In this document: positions 1 through 9,400 of the stretch, in pieces
Numbering within the stretch: position 1 is the stretch's first letter
Layout of the letters: each line of letters opens with the position of its first letter
Position numbers and translations under genes: made by a program
Origin: Bacteroidaceae bacterium
GTDB lineage: Bacteria; Bacteroidota; Bacteroidia; Bacteroidales; Bacteroidaceae
Reading direction: 5' to 3'
Assembly: GCA_024398665.1 (NCBI GenBank)
Contig: JAKSIS010000016.1
Coordinates: 1-42,596, forward strand
DNA: 42,596 bases
Notes under the pieces: model-generated
Seen by the model: the letters and a program-made list of their open reading frames with translations, nothing else
What the model was told of the DNA's origin: nothing
Database searches by the model: none

Positions 1-521
1 AAGTAGACCTTGGCCTGTCTGTAATTTGGGCTGACAGGGATCTCAAAGCGGCTTCACCGGAAGAAGTGGGAGCAGAATATGCATGGGGACATCTTGTTTC
101 AAACGGAACCGGCAAAAGGGCCACATACATATACTGGAATGAAACAGACAATAGTTATTATAACATTGGAGAAGAAATAAGCGGAACCAAATATGATGTA
201 GCCCATTATTTGTTGGGCGACAAGTGGAGAATGCCGACAAAAGCAGAATTTGAAGAACTGGCAGCATGCGAGAAACAATTTGGGCTTAATGCGGAAAATG
301 GAATGGTGGAACACGTTACATTTTCAGGCAACGGCCACACGATAACTATAAATGACACTCCCCATTGGTCAGGCACTCTGAAAAATGAGCCGGATTTCTA
401 TGGATATTTTCGACCATATACCTTCTTTTATGTTTCACCGGACGATGATGATCCATTCAAAGATGCGGTCAGAGAGTATGAAAGACCCATCCGCCCAGTC
501 TGGGATCCGAATATGCAATAA
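1..521 (+). CDS. FISUMP-type surface protein, 5'-truncated
   Basis: The reading frame is open from base 3 and has no start in the window, so the gene begins upstream; the GTG at 66 is only an internal codon. The visible residues start VDLGLSVIWA and include YAWGH, then GDKWRMPTKAEFEEL, and end near IRPVWD. This order (DLGLSVxWA, AWG, WRMPTxxEfxEL, a C-terminal RPV) is the hallmark of the Fibrobacter succinogenes-type major paralogous domain, a C-type-lectin-like fold common in exported Bacteroidetes lipoproteins. The exact role is unknown; cell-surface binding is an inference from the family. It ends three bases before the next gene, so the two are probably co-transcribed. Confidence 0.75.
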   Translation, partial: VDLGLSVIWADRDLKAASPEEVGAEYAWGHLVSNGTGKRATYIYWNETDNSYYNIGEEISGTKYDVAHYLLGDKWRMPTKAEFEELAACEKQFGLNAENGMVEHVTFSGNGHTITINDTPHWSGTLKNEPDFYGYFRPYTFFYVSPDDDDPFKDAVREYERPIRPVWDPNMQ

Positions 522-524
522 CAT

Positions 525-3464
525 ATGAAAAGACTGCATCTTGTAATCCTGTCAGTGTTGCTGCTTGCTTCAGTCCGCGGGGCCTGTGCCCAGGACCGTG
601 CATCAGCAAGGAAGGACCGCAACGCCGGAAAGCCGGTATATGTCAGGCCTGATGACGTGGTGTTCTTTGAAGAAGAGAACAAACCCGGCGTCTACACGGT
701 ATGGAAGGACCTGCCAAAGAAAGGCTACCTTTCTGAGATTGCCGATGCCGAGACAAGCAGCGGAAGGGATTACATAGATGCCATGGTTGAAAAGCTGATA
801 AGGGAAAGGGGCCACAAGGATGGTTTCAATGCAGTAATTGTACTTGATAAGGTCGATGCGTCCTGGTGGGCGAATCCGACGACAAACTACGTTGAGCACC
901 TGTCCCGCAGGTGGAGATACATTCCAATAATCTATGACCCTGACGAGAACCGGCCTCCTGTCGAGGACACCCTGCGCATGTGGGCCGGCAACATACACCA
1001 GTTCAACTCAATCTTCCCGCAGGAGAAGGTGTACCTGGAGTTTGACAACAGCGCGTACTTCCAGGGTGAGAACATATGGTTCAAGGCATTCGTGACGCAT
1101 GCCAGCACGCTGCAGCGTGCGCCCAGCAAGGTGCTGTACGTGGACCTGATAGCCCCTGACGGCTATATCTGCGAATCGCTCAAGCTGAAAGTGGTTGCCG
1201 GCCAGGCCGATGGCGTGTTTTCGCTCATTGACCCCTCCACCAGTCAGGCCCGGCAGCAGCGCGGCATGCTGAACTACCCCAGCGGTTTCTATGAGATACG
1301 GGCGTACACCCAGAACCAGCTGGACTTTCCAAAGGAAGCCCTGTTCTCACGAATACTCCCGGTATATACGAAACCCCGGCATGATGGCGAATACAACAAG
1401 TCCGAGGTCCGTCATGATACCGATAGTAGGAATAAGGAGTATTTCTCCGTGCGTGAAGAGACCGATGTCCAGAAGCGTGACATAGAGGTAGCCTTCTACC
1501 CCGAGGGCGGCGACATAGTGCAGGGCCTTCCCTGCAACGTGGCGTTCAAGGCCACCGGCCCCGACGGCCTGGGCCTGGACGGCCAGCTCATACTGGTTGA
1601 TGGTGCTGATACCGTGTCAACCGTCCATGACGGCATGGGTTCAATAACGTTCACCCGCGACCGGCGTTCCGGCGCACAGGCCCAGTTCGTGAGCTGGGAC
1701 GGTGAGAGTCGCCGCGTCACCCTACCGCGCGCCGTAAGGTCCGGTTATTCGATGATAGTTTCCGAACGTACGGACAGCACCCTGAAGGCAATGGCCTATC
1801 GTACGCCAGACCGCAGCGAAGAGGAGATAGGCGTAGTGGTGACCTGCCGCGGCGAAGTGGTCCACTTCTCGAAGATAGCGGGCGCCGACAGCATGCAGGT
1901 AAGCCTTGACGCCAGCAGCTGGCCGCTTGGCGTGTGCCGCCTGACACTGTACAGCAAAGAGGGTATGGTACTGTCATCACGCAGCCTGTTCCACAGCAAC
2001 GCCAGTTTCACGGCACCCAGGATAGAAGTCTTCACAGACAGCCTGTACGGCATACCTTTCATGCCTGAAATCCTTAACCTGCGCCTTACGGACCAGAATG
2101 GCGCTCCCATACGCGACCGTTTCTGCCTGTCCGTGCGTGACATTGAAGAGTACGGTTCCGGCAACACGGACAACATAATGACCAATCTGCTGCTTTCATC
2201 GGACCTGAGGGGCTACATACAGAACCCGTCATGGTACATGGAGTCTGATGACGAACTGCACCACCGCGCCATGGACCTGCTCACGCTGGTTCAGGGCTGG
2301 GAGCGCTACGAATGGCGCACCATGACCGGCCAGGCCGGCTGGAGGGAGCAGCACCGCGTTGAGGACAGCCTGACCATGAACGGCTGGCTGCTGTCTTACG
2401 CGACCCGTGAGAAACTGCCAAATGTCAATGTGATGTCCACACTCACCCCCAAGGACAAGACAAGGTTCGAACAGTTCGAATACACCACTGACACCACCGG
2501 ATATTTCGGCTTTGACGTAAGCGACTTCTACGGTAAGGCGCGTTTCTCCATATCGCTGGTCAAATGGAACAGAAAGGGGAAACTGGAGTACCCCACACTG
2601 ACCAGAATCAAGTTCGAACGGTCCATTGTGCCTGAATCGAGATCCATTGACATAGTAGAGAAGGACCTCTCAGACCGCACATGGAAACGCCATGACATTG
2701 CCAAAGACAGCATAGGATTTGGAGAAGAGTACAGGAACATTGTCAATATTGACGAAGGCATAGTGCTTGACGACGTTGACATTGAAGCCCGGCGCCGTTT
2801 CATTGACTATGACACTTTCCATACCTGGGATGTCACCAAGGATGCGGAAGAAGAACTTGACAAGGGCGAATTTACCGGAGATCTCCGTGACTGGTTCCTG
2901 GAAAAGAATTACTTCTTCCGCAGAAAACCGTATTTCTATGTTCATAATTCGACCACGCTCCTTGACAAGAAGCCGTTTGACGAACCATGGATGATAGACA
3001 TGATTGACGTGAAGAGCATTATGGTCTATGACAAGCCCATGAAAAAAGGCCATTTCAAAGATCTTGTTCCACTGGAGGAGGAATACGCGCGCAGGCATCT
3101 CAACTATACCTGGTCTTTTGAAATGGACAGCGACATGAATGATTACATTCTTGTCGATATTCTTATCAAGGAGGACAACGAACTGCTTTCCTACAAGGAC
3201 ATACGCAACCTGAGCAGGCGTGAGACGACAGTCACCGGCTATTCTGAAACGGTGCAGTTCTACGCCCCGTCATACCCCGACGGCCCTGTCAGGGGAGAGA
3301 TTGATTACCGCCGCACCCTGTACTGGAACCCCAACGTGGTCACAGACAGCGACGGCCGCGCCAGGGTGACGTTCTACAACAACGGCTACAGCAGCCACTT
3401 CACCGTGAGCGGCTGCGGCATAACCGCCAGCGGCACACCCTACATACTGGATACTGATTTCTGA
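525..3464 (+). CDS. Large exported macroglobulin (MG2)-like protein
   Basis: 979 residues with a signal peptide (MKRLHLVILSVLLLASVRGACAQ). Residues about 150-290 carry the segment LRMWAGNIHQFNSIFPQEKVYLEFDN...YFQGENIWFKAFV, which resembles the MG2 macroglobulin domain found in many Bacteroidetes proteins of unknown substrate. The last 60 residues (YWNPNVVTDSDGRARVTFYN...) resemble the alpha-2-macroglobulin-type segment in which a beta-sandwich follows W-x-P-x-x-x-T-D. No thioester motif was seen. The protein probably sits in the periplasm or outer membrane. Residues about 25-150, before the MG2-like part, have no counterpart in the paralogue that begins at 42443. The 3' end overlaps the convergent permease gene by 25 bases. 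Function unknown. Confidence 0.8.
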   Translation: MKRLHLVILSVLLLASVRGACAQDRASARKDRNAGKPVYVRPDDVVFFEEENKPGVYTVWKDLPKKGYLSEIADAETSSGRDYIDAMVEKLIRERGHKDGFNAVIVLDKVDASWWANPTTNYVEHLSRRWRYIPIIYDPDENRPPVEDTLRMWAGNIHQFNSIFPQEKVYLEFDNSAYFQGENIWFKAFVTHASTLQRAPSKVLYVDLIAPDGYICESLKLKVVAGQADGVFSLIDPSTSQARQQRGMLNYPSGFYEIRAYTQNQLDFPKEALFSRILPVYTKPRHDGEYNKSEVRHDTDSRNKEYFSVREETDVQKRDIEVAFYPEGGDIVQGLPCNVAFKATGPDGLGLDGQLILVDGADTVSTVHDGMGSITFTRDRRSGAQAQFVSWDGESRRVTLPRAVRSGYSMIVSERTDSTLKAMAYRTPDRSEEEIGVVVTCRGEVVHFSKIAGADSMQVSLDASSWPLGVCRLTLYSKEGMVLSSRSLFHSNASFTAPRIEVFTDSLYGIPFMPEILNLRLTDQNGAPIRDRFCLSVRDIEEYGSGNTDNIMTNLLLSSDLRGYIQNPSWYMESDDELHHRAMDLLTLVQGWERYEWRTMTGQAGWREQHRVEDSLTMNGWLLSYATREKLPNVNVMSTLTPKDKTRFEQFEYTTDTTGYFGFDVSDFYGKARFSISLVKWNRKGKLEYPTLTRIKFERSIVPESRSIDIVEKDLSDRTWKRHDIAKDSIGFGEEYRNIVNIDEGIVLDDVDIEARRRFIDYDTFHTWDVTKDAEEELDKGEFTGDLRDWFLEKNYFFRRKPYFYVHNSTTLLDKKPFDEPWMIDMIDVKSIMVYDKPMKKGHFKDLVPLEEEYARRHLNYTWSFEMDSDMNDYILVDILIKEDNELLSYKDIRNLSRRETTVTGYSETVQFYAPSYPDGPVRGEIDYRRTLYWNPNVVTDSDGRARVTFYNNGYSSHFTVSGCGITASGTPYILDTDF

Positions 3465-4642
3465 ACTGTCCCGGCCTGTTCCGGCATGCGGGCGGAACGG
3501 TAGCGCCTTATGCATAAGGCCAGTGCTGTCATGAAATACGCTCCGGCCAGCAGCCACAGGCGGGTGTATTCCGGCATCACGTCACGCAGCAGCGCACCCG
3601 ATGTACCAATGCGGCAGAACCCGTTCACGGCATGGGTTGACGGGAACAGCTGCGCCAAATAGCGCCACACGGCCGGCATGTTCGATGTGGGCCATGAAAT
3701 TCCGGACATGAATATGAGCGGAACGGAAACGAACACGAACAGCAGGAAGCATGACTCCCTGTCCCTGACAAGTGAAGACAGGGTGATGGAAAAGAACACG
3801 CTGGCCAGCAGGAAAGGCGTGATGAAGGAGAGCAGCGTGGACGGCTGCCACAGCTGCGGCATATGGAACATGCAGGGCACCAGACACAGCACGTAGGCCG
3901 ATACGGCAAAGTACACCGTCAGATAGGCCAGTGCCTTTCCGCAAAGCACTGTCAGAGGATTGCCGTACTGCGGTCCAAGTGCAAGCTGCCCCTTGCGGCG
4001 TTTCTCATATTCGGTTCCGGCAAGCATGCTCACCCCCAGGACCATGGTCTGCTGCAGGACCAGAATGAGCACGGCCGGAATGAGGAATCCCTGGAAACCG
4101 TTGGCGGGATTGAACATGGTCACATATTCGTTGTCAACCGGCATGGTCTGGACTTCCATCTGCTGTGCCGTAAGTCCGCCCAGACGCTCCATCTGTATGT
4201 CCCTGTTCATGTCCAGCGACACCATGGTGCAGCCGCTCAGCAGGGCCTTGTAATACAGCAGGCCGCTCATGTCACAGTACAGGCTCACCGTAGCCTGACG
4301 GCCGTCATTCAGGGTTTCCTGGAATTCCGATGGTATGTATATCAGTCCGTAGGCCTTGTGGCGGTGCATAAGGTCACGGGCCTCCTCCATATCGGAACAG
4401 TAGGATATGATCCTGAGGTCCGGTGTGGCATCGGACTTCCTCAGGAATTCACGGCTCATGGCGCTGCGGCAGTCGTCAACCACAACGACAGGCACTTCAC
4501 GCACCACTTCGCGGCCGTAGAGATAGGCGTACAGCAACGGGTACAGAAGGGGTACGACAAGGAAGAACACCAGCACCCCGGCATCGGAAACGGCCTTTTT
4601 AATTTCAGCCCCGCAGACTGCAAGCAGATTACCCAACCACAT
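3440..4642 (-). CDS. ABC-2 type permease (second of two)
   Basis: 400 residues. An N-terminal membrane segment (VFFLVVPLLYPLLYAYLY) is followed by a large periplasmic part (about residues 40-170) and five further hydrophobic helices toward the C-terminus, the usual plan of ABC-2/DrrB/YhhJ-like export permeases. The start is taken at the ATG at 4642, one base after the upstream stop (TAA-C-ATG); an in-frame TTG at 4651 would overlap the upstream gene. Last gene of the tolC-hlyD-permease-permease operon. The substrate (drug, lipid or small molecule) cannot be told. No ATP-binding subunit is encoded in the operon. Confidence 0.88.
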   Translation of the reverse strand: MWLGNLLAVCGAEIKKAVSDAGVLVFFLVVPLLYPLLYAYLYGREVVREVPVVVVDDCRSAMSREFLRKSDATPDLRIISYCSDMEEARDLMHRHKAYGLIYIPSEFQETLNDGRQATVSLYCDMSGLLYYKALLSGCTMVSLDMNRDIQMERLGGLTAQQMEVQTMPVDNEYVTMFNPANGFQGFLIPAVLILVLQQTMVLGVSMLAGTEYEKRRKGQLALGPQYGNPLTVLCGKALAYLTVYFAVSAYVLCLVPCMFHMPQLWQPSTLLSFITPFLLASVFFSITLSSLVRDRESCFLLFVFVSVPLIFMSGISWPTSNMPAVWRYLAQLFPSTHAVNGFCRIGTSGALLRDVMPEYTRLWLLAGAYFMTALALCIRRYRSARMPEQAGTVQKSVSSM

Positions 4643-4643
4643 G

Positions 4644-5822
4644 TTATTCAAGATAAGTGTATTTGTAAGCCGTCTTCTTCAACAGCCAGATGTCCGTAAG
4701 CGGCATGAGCATGAACAGCACAAGAGCCACATAGAACCATGCCGAATAGAAGAACTGTATTCCGTTCAGGGCCTGGTCCACATAGATTAGGAAATAATAG
4801 CGCAGCGGGAACAGGTATGACAGGGCCTGGAGCGCGTCAGGCATGCCCATGACGGGGAATGAGAAACCGCTGATGGGTATTGAAAGCACGCCCCACAGAG
4901 TGCACAGGCTGAGCGACCAGCGCAGTGAGGGTATGGCCGACGCTATGAACACGGCGAATCCCTGTGACGAAAGAATGAGCAGGAACGATGCCAGCGCCAT
5001 GGGCCATATGCCGTTCTCATGCGGAAAGCCCAGTATGCAGTACAGTATTACCAGATAGACCAGCGCCATGAGCGAGAACAGAAGGGTCTGGGGCAGCAGT
5101 TTGCCGCTGACGGCCTTGAGCACGCTGCCGCCGGCCATGTCCATCCACTGCGCGGCGGTGCCGTCCTTGCCCTCGGTATGTATTGAGAAACAGGTTATCA
5201 TGAGCACCAGCAGCACCAGTATTGCCGGAAGCAGGGTGTTGGACAGATATACCGAATAGTTCAGATACGGATTCCCCAGCGCATGCATGTCCATCTTTAT
5301 GGGTTGCAGGAATCCCATGGCCTGATCCTCACCGGCGCCGCGGGCAATGAGCACCTGGCGCCCCACTCCGGCCGATGCCATGACCGCCATGGTCTTCATG
5401 TCGCGGTACAGCAGCGATGACGGAATGAGATATGTGGAATTTGTGTATATCGCTATCTGTGGCTGGTTCTGGCTGCTGGCGTCATGCTCCAGACCGCGCG
5501 GAATGTGGAAGAAACCGTATATCTCACCCCTCTGCATGGCTTCACGCGCATCGGCGAAACTGGAATACTGCCTTACGATTGCAGTCTGCTGGTATGCGTC
5601 CAGATTCCTCAGGATATTCCTTGAGACCGATGAATTGTCCTCATCGACCACGCCTGCCGGCAGTTCCTGGGGCAGGCCCTCCTTCATAAGAGTGGTGAAG
5701 AAGATATAGCAGAACAGCGGAGCCAGTATCATACTGAGCCCGTAAAGCGGCCTGGAGACCATTCTTCCAATCTCCCTGCAGGCTATGGCCAGAACTCCGC
5801 TATCTTTCAGTTTCATGTTCAC
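4644..5822 (-). CDS. ABC-2 type permease (first of two)
   Basis: 392 residues with the same architecture as its downstream neighbour: an N-terminal helix (LYGLSMILAPLFCYIFFTT), an extracytoplasmic domain containing GVVDEDNSSVSRNILRNLDA, then a cluster of C-terminal helices. The related sentence GVVDEDNSS here and VVVDDCRSAMSREFLR in the neighbour suggests an old duplication, so the two permeases may form a heterodimer. The start overlaps the hlyD stop by four bases (ATGA), indicating translational coupling. Likely inner-membrane part of a tripartite exporter with the HlyD-like adaptor and TolC-like channel. Confidence 0.88.
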   Translation of the reverse strand: MNMKLKDSGVLAIACREIGRMVSRPLYGLSMILAPLFCYIFFTTLMKEGLPQELPAGVVDEDNSSVSRNILRNLDAYQQTAIVRQYSSFADAREAMQRGEIYGFFHIPRGLEHDASSQNQPQIAIYTNSTYLIPSSLLYRDMKTMAVMASAGVGRQVLIARGAGEDQAMGFLQPIKMDMHALGNPYLNYSVYLSNTLLPAILVLLVLMITCFSIHTEGKDGTAAQWMDMAGGSVLKAVSGKLLPQTLLFSLMALVYLVILYCILGFPHENGIWPMALASFLLILSSQGFAVFIASAIPSLRWSLSLCTLWGVLSIPISGFSFPVMGMPDALQALSYLFPLRYYFLIYVDQALNGIQFFYSAWFYVALVLFMLMPLTDIWLLKKTAYKYTYLE

Positions 5823-6832
5823 TTCCTGATGAGTACTGTCATGCCGGGACGCAGGTCACCGACCTTTTCTTCAGGTACGGCACGGACTTCAAATGTCTTC
5901 AGGTCATACTGTCCCATCACCTTGGTGGCCTTCCATGCGGCATATGAACCAAGGTCGCGCATGTATGTGACCCTGACCTTGATGTCACGGTCAAGCGCGG
6001 GCACATAGGCCTGGAATTCGGAACCCATGGTCATGTCCTTGAGCAGGTCCTCACGCACGTTGAACGTGGTCCACATGTCATCCATGACGGCAATGTTCAT
6101 GATTGGCGCACCGGTGCCTACCAGTTCGCCCACCATGGGGAATATCTCACTGACTTCACCGTCAAGCGTTGCCAGCAGTATGGTTTCCTCAATGTATGCG
6201 TTGACTTCGGCCACAACGCCTTCAGCCTGGTGCATCTGTGCCTCGGCCATGTCACGCACTTCCTTTTCAGCACCGTTCACAGCCATGTCATACTGTGATT
6301 TGGCGGCCTTTTCCGTTGCTACGGCAGCGTCATACTGGGCCTTGGCCTCATCACGCTTCTGTTCGCTCACCACACCCTGACCGAACAGGTTCTCCACACG
6401 GCGGTATGACTTCTCATATATCTCAAGTCCGGCCTTGGCTTTCTGCCACAGCTCATAAGCACCCTGTATCTGCTCTTCACGCGCACCTTTCTGGGCCTTG
6501 GCGTTCTGGGCTGTGGCTGCATTCTTCACAGCCTCGGCCTGGGCCAGTTTGGCGTCAATGTCAGGGGTGTCAAGGATTGCCAGCGTGTCACCGGCCTTTA
6601 CAGCCTGTCCCTCCTGTACCAGAATCCTGGCAATGCGGCCCGGCACCTTGCTGGAAACGCGGTATTCGGAAGCCTCGGCCTGACCCTGCACGAATTCCGT
6701 TTCCTGATGTCTTGATGTCAGGATACCGACCGTACAGACTATTGCTATCACCACTGCAAAGCAGACAAGTGAAAGCACAATGTTCAATCTCTGTGTTCTG
6801 TTGTCCATATCTTTTCGAATTTTACTTTCCAT
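5819..6832 (-). CDS. HlyD-family membrane fusion (adaptor) protein
   Basis: 337 residues. A single N-terminal membrane anchor (LNIVLSLVCFAVVIAIVCTVGIL) precedes the biotinyl/lipoyl half-motif (VSSKVPGRIARILVQEGQAVKAGDTLAILDTPDIDA), a long alpha-helical hairpin rich in A, K, E and Q (about residues 95-215), a second lipoyl half (TLDGEVSEIFPMVGELVGTGAPIM) and a C-terminal beta-barrel ending LRPGMTVLIRK. This is the YbhG/EmrA-type periplasmic adaptor that bridges inner-membrane pump and TolC. The start ATG lies inside the 3' end of the tolC gene (11-base overlap); an alternative ATG at 6808 is possible. Confidence 0.93.
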   Translation of the reverse strand: MESKIRKDMDNRTQRLNIVLSLVCFAVVIAIVCTVGILTSRHQETEFVQGQAEASEYRVSSKVPGRIARILVQEGQAVKAGDTLAILDTPDIDAKLAQAEAVKNAATAQNAKAQKGAREEQIQGAYELWQKAKAGLEIYEKSYRRVENLFGQGVVSEQKRDEAKAQYDAAVATEKAAKSQYDMAVNGAEKEVRDMAEAQMHQAEGVVAEVNAYIEETILLATLDGEVSEIFPMVGELVGTGAPIMNIAVMDDMWTTFNVREDLLKDMTMGSEFQAYVPALDRDIKVRVTYMRDLGSYAAWKATKVMGQYDLKTFEVRAVPEEKVGDLRPGMTVLIRK

Positions 6833-8324
6833 TTTCCAACTGACCTGTAGCCTGACGCAGATAGACTGTGGCCATTATGCGGTCAATGCGTGCATCAATC
6901 TCCTCACTGTGCGCCTGCAGCCATGCGGTCTGCGCGGCAAGTACGGTCGACGACTCCACAACGCCTTCAGCGAATCCGATGTTGGCAATGCGCAGGTTCT
7001 CTTCAGCGTTCTCCATGTTGCGCAGGGCCATTTCCAGACGCGAATCCGATTCGGCTATCTTCTTTTCATACTGCGTGACCTGGAGTTCCACCTTTCCCCT
7101 GGCGTCATCAAGCTGGTACTGGGTGAGAAGCGCATCGGACTTTGCCCTGCGGTATTTGTTCATGCCCTCACCGAAATGGAAGATTGGAACCGATGCCATT
7201 ACACCCACGTTCCACATGCCGCCGAACTTTGTTTCAAGACCGTCCTTTGCTGACGGGTTTGTCAGGATATAGTTGCCGGTAAGCGCAACGGTGGGCAGGA
7301 AATCAGCCCTTACTATGTTGGCCTTTTCGTCATACATGCTGACAGCCAGCTGAAGGCTCTTCAGTTCGGGGCGGTTCTCATAAAGGTCCTCCCTGGTGTA
7401 CATGACGCGGTCCAGCGGAATGTCAAGCGTCTCGTTCATTTCGTCAGCAAGAGTGATCTGGGAATCCAGTTCCAGTCCGCACAGCTGGCACAGCAGCATT
7501 TTTGAAAGTTCCAGACCGTTCTGCGCCTTGACAAGACTCATTTCAGCCTCATTCAGCCTGACCTTGACTGACAGCTGGTCCGATGCGGTGGCAACGCCCT
7601 CATTCTTCATGATTTCCACGTTGGCGTCCATCTGGCGCAGCAGCTCCACATAGCGTTCCGTAAGACGCAGCTTGTTGGCTACAGAAACTATCTGCCAGTA
7701 GGCTTCGTCAACGGTGACCAGCACCTTCTGGTCCTCACCGCCCAACTGGGTTTCAGCCAGTTCCTTTGCATATGCCGTGACCCTGTTGTAGGCACGTATC
7801 TTACCGCCCGCATAAATGGGTTCCTGTACACTTACCAGGCCTACATATATGTTCTGTATATCAAGCGTAAGGTCATCGGCCAGGTCCTGTCCGATACGGT
7901 TCAGCTGCCCTTCAATGTCTTCATCGGACATCTTGCCCACAATATAGTTGGCCACGTTCCTGAGCGACGGATCGTTCAGGTAAAGCGTCATGAAATCGGG
8001 GTCCGATATGAGCGAGCCCGTAAGTCCCACGCCGGTCGTGCCTACCGCAGCCAGCCTTTCCTGCTTTTCCTGGCTTATAAGGTTTATGTTGTCACTGTTG
8101 TGAAGGTACATGGCAGTGGCCGAAACCTTGGGCAGGTAATTGGCGAATGCAGCCTTGCTGTCATATTCGGCGGCATTGACCTTCTCCCTTGCAATTTTGG
8201 ACTGGCCGTTGTTTTCCAATGCCATGGCCCTGCACTCCTCAAGTGTGAGCACGGTCTGGGCCCTGAGCGGAACGGTGGTGAACAGGACCGCAGCGGCACA
8301 GATAAGCAGTTGATATGATTTCAT
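6822..8324 (-). CDS. TolC-family outer-membrane efflux channel
   Basis: 500 residues with a signal peptide (MKSYQLLICAAAVLFTTVPLRAQT). It shows two related halves of long amphipathic helices separated by short strands, including LTLEECRAMALENN at the start and IRADFLPTVALTGNY in the second half (actual text IVRADFLPTVALTGNYIL), typical of outer-membrane efflux proteins. Role: trimeric exit duct for substrates passed on by the HlyD-like adaptor. First gene of the four-gene operon; its promoter has both expected boxes at 8351-8383, and the AraC-type gene diverges from the other side of the same spacer, which suggests that regulator controls it. Confidence 0.94.
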   Translation of the reverse strand: MKSYQLLICAAAVLFTTVPLRAQTVLTLEECRAMALENNGQSKIAREKVNAAEYDSKAAFANYLPKVSATAMYLHNSDNINLISQEKQERLAAVGTTGVGLTGSLISDPDFMTLYLNDPSLRNVANYIVGKMSDEDIEGQLNRIGQDLADDLTLDIQNIYVGLVSVQEPIYAGGKIRAYNRVTAYAKELAETQLGGEDQKVLVTVDEAYWQIVSVANKLRLTERYVELLRQMDANVEIMKNEGVATASDQLSVKVRLNEAEMSLVKAQNGLELSKMLLCQLCGLELDSQITLADEMNETLDIPLDRVMYTREDLYENRPELKSLQLAVSMYDEKANIVRADFLPTVALTGNYILTNPSAKDGLETKFGGMWNVGVMASVPIFHFGEGMNKYRRAKSDALLTQYQLDDARGKVELQVTQYEKKIAESDSRLEMALRNMENAEENLRIANIGFAEGVVESSTVLAAQTAWLQAHSEEIDARIDRIMATVYLRQATGQLENGK

Positions 8325-8350
8325 ATTTCCATCCTTTTGAAAATGCGGTG

Positions 8351-8383
8351 CAAAATTACATCCTGGCTGCTTATAAGAACAAA
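8351..8383 (-). promoter_or_regulatory. Promoter of the tolC efflux operon
   Basis: On the minus strand a TTTG (plus bases 8380-8383) is followed after 21 bases by TAATTTTG (plus bases 8351-8358). This fits the Bacteroidetes consensus TTTG-N19-21-TAnnTTTG, the best match in the window. The ATG is 27 bases after the box, with a purine-rich AAAAGGATGGAAAT stretch before it. Confidence 0.75.
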
Positions 8384-8437
8384 CATTTTAATACACATCT
8401 TGTATCTTTTGGACGAAAGTTCCAACAAATAAATGAA

Positions 8438-8463
8438 CAATTTGCAAAATTGTATTACTTTTG
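8438..8463 (+). promoter_or_regulatory. Promoter and possible operator of the araC-type gene
   Basis: TACTTTTG at 8456-8463 matches the Bacteroidetes -7 box and decides the start of the regulator: the ATG at 8484 lies 21 bases downstream, whereas the in-frame ATG at 8433 lies upstream of the box. Immediately before the box is an interrupted palindrome, CAATTT-GCA-AAATTG (8438-8452), well placed for an operator. No clear -33 box is seen. Confidence 0.6.
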
Positions 8464-8483
8464 GCGCAAATAGTTACACAATC

Positions 8484-9395
8484 ATGAGTTCTTTATCACA
8501 AATATCCGTCACTCCGTCGAACATTCAGAGCATGGTTCCGTCTGGAGCATCGGTAGGAATAGGTGACGATTTCTTCATTTCCCGACTTTCGGACATGCCG
8601 CAGTACAATCACCTGCAGTACCCTTTCCGCATTGACTGCTACCTTGCGGCATATTGCGTGGAGGGCAGCATGGACTGCACCGTGAACCTGACCAGATACC
8701 ATCTCACATCAGGTACGCTGCTGCTCATAACCCCCGGAAACATTGCCACAATAACCCGCCCCGAACAGCAGGTCGGCCGCCAGCGCTTCACCATAATCTG
8801 CGCATCGGCTGACTTCATATCAAGTGTAGGGATTGACCCCACCAAATTCCTGGTGGAGGTCATTGAAGTTCTGCGCGACCCATGCATGCACCTGTCTGCC
8901 GATGAAGCTGACCTGCTGCGCAAGTACGTGGACCTTCTTCTTGACATTGCGCGCGCCCAGCCGCATTTCACGCGCGAATGCATAGGGGGCCTGATATCAT
9001 CGGTCTTCTACCAGTTTGCCGGATTCCTGGCCGCATCGAAGAAGAAGGAGGACCTGGAATCGCCGCTGCGCACCACACGGCAGCGCCAGATGCTGGAACA
9101 GTTCATGAAACTGGCTATAACTGACCATGCACGGGAACATCTTGTGGGCTATTATGCTGACAAGCTGTGCGTGACGCCCAAATACCTTTCCAAGATAATA
9201 AAGGAATGCAGCGGCCGCTCCGTACCGGACTGGCTGAACGAACTGCTCATTCTGGATGCCAAGAACATGCTGCGCCATTCCAACATGACTATAAAGGAGA
9301 TATCGGCCCAGCTGAATTTCCCCAGCCAGTCATTCTTCTTCCGCTTCTTCAAGAACCACACCGGCATGACTCCCACCCAGTACCGTGCCGAATGA
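8484..9395 (+). CDS. AraC-family transcriptional regulator
   Basis: 303 residues from the ATG at 8484. The N-terminal part (about 20-190) is a cupin-like ligand-binding domain (YCVEGSMDCTVNLTRYHLTSGTLLLITPGN). The C-terminal 100 residues contain the two helix-turn-helix motifs of AraC proteins: YYADKLCVTPKYLSKIIKE and the signature MTIKEISAQLNFPSQSFFFRFFKNHTGMTPTQYR. It is transcribed divergently from the efflux operon, from which it is separated by about 160 bases, so local control of that operon and autoregulation are likely (inference). Ends in a shared bidirectional terminator. Confidence 0.93.
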   Translation: MSSLSQISVTPSNIQSMVPSGASVGIGDDFFISRLSDMPQYNHLQYPFRIDCYLAAYCVEGSMDCTVNLTRYHLTSGTLLLITPGNIATITRPEQQVGRQRFTIICASADFISSVGIDPTKFLVEVIEVLRDPCMHLSADEADLLRKYVDLLLDIARAQPHFTRECIGGLISSVFYQFAGFLAASKKKEDLESPLRTTRQRQMLEQFMKLAITDHAREHLVGYYADKLCVTPKYLSKIIKECSGRSVPDWLNELLILDAKNMLRHSNMTIKEISAQLNFPSQSFFFRFFKNHTGMTPTQYRAE

Positions 9396-9400
9396 TATGA

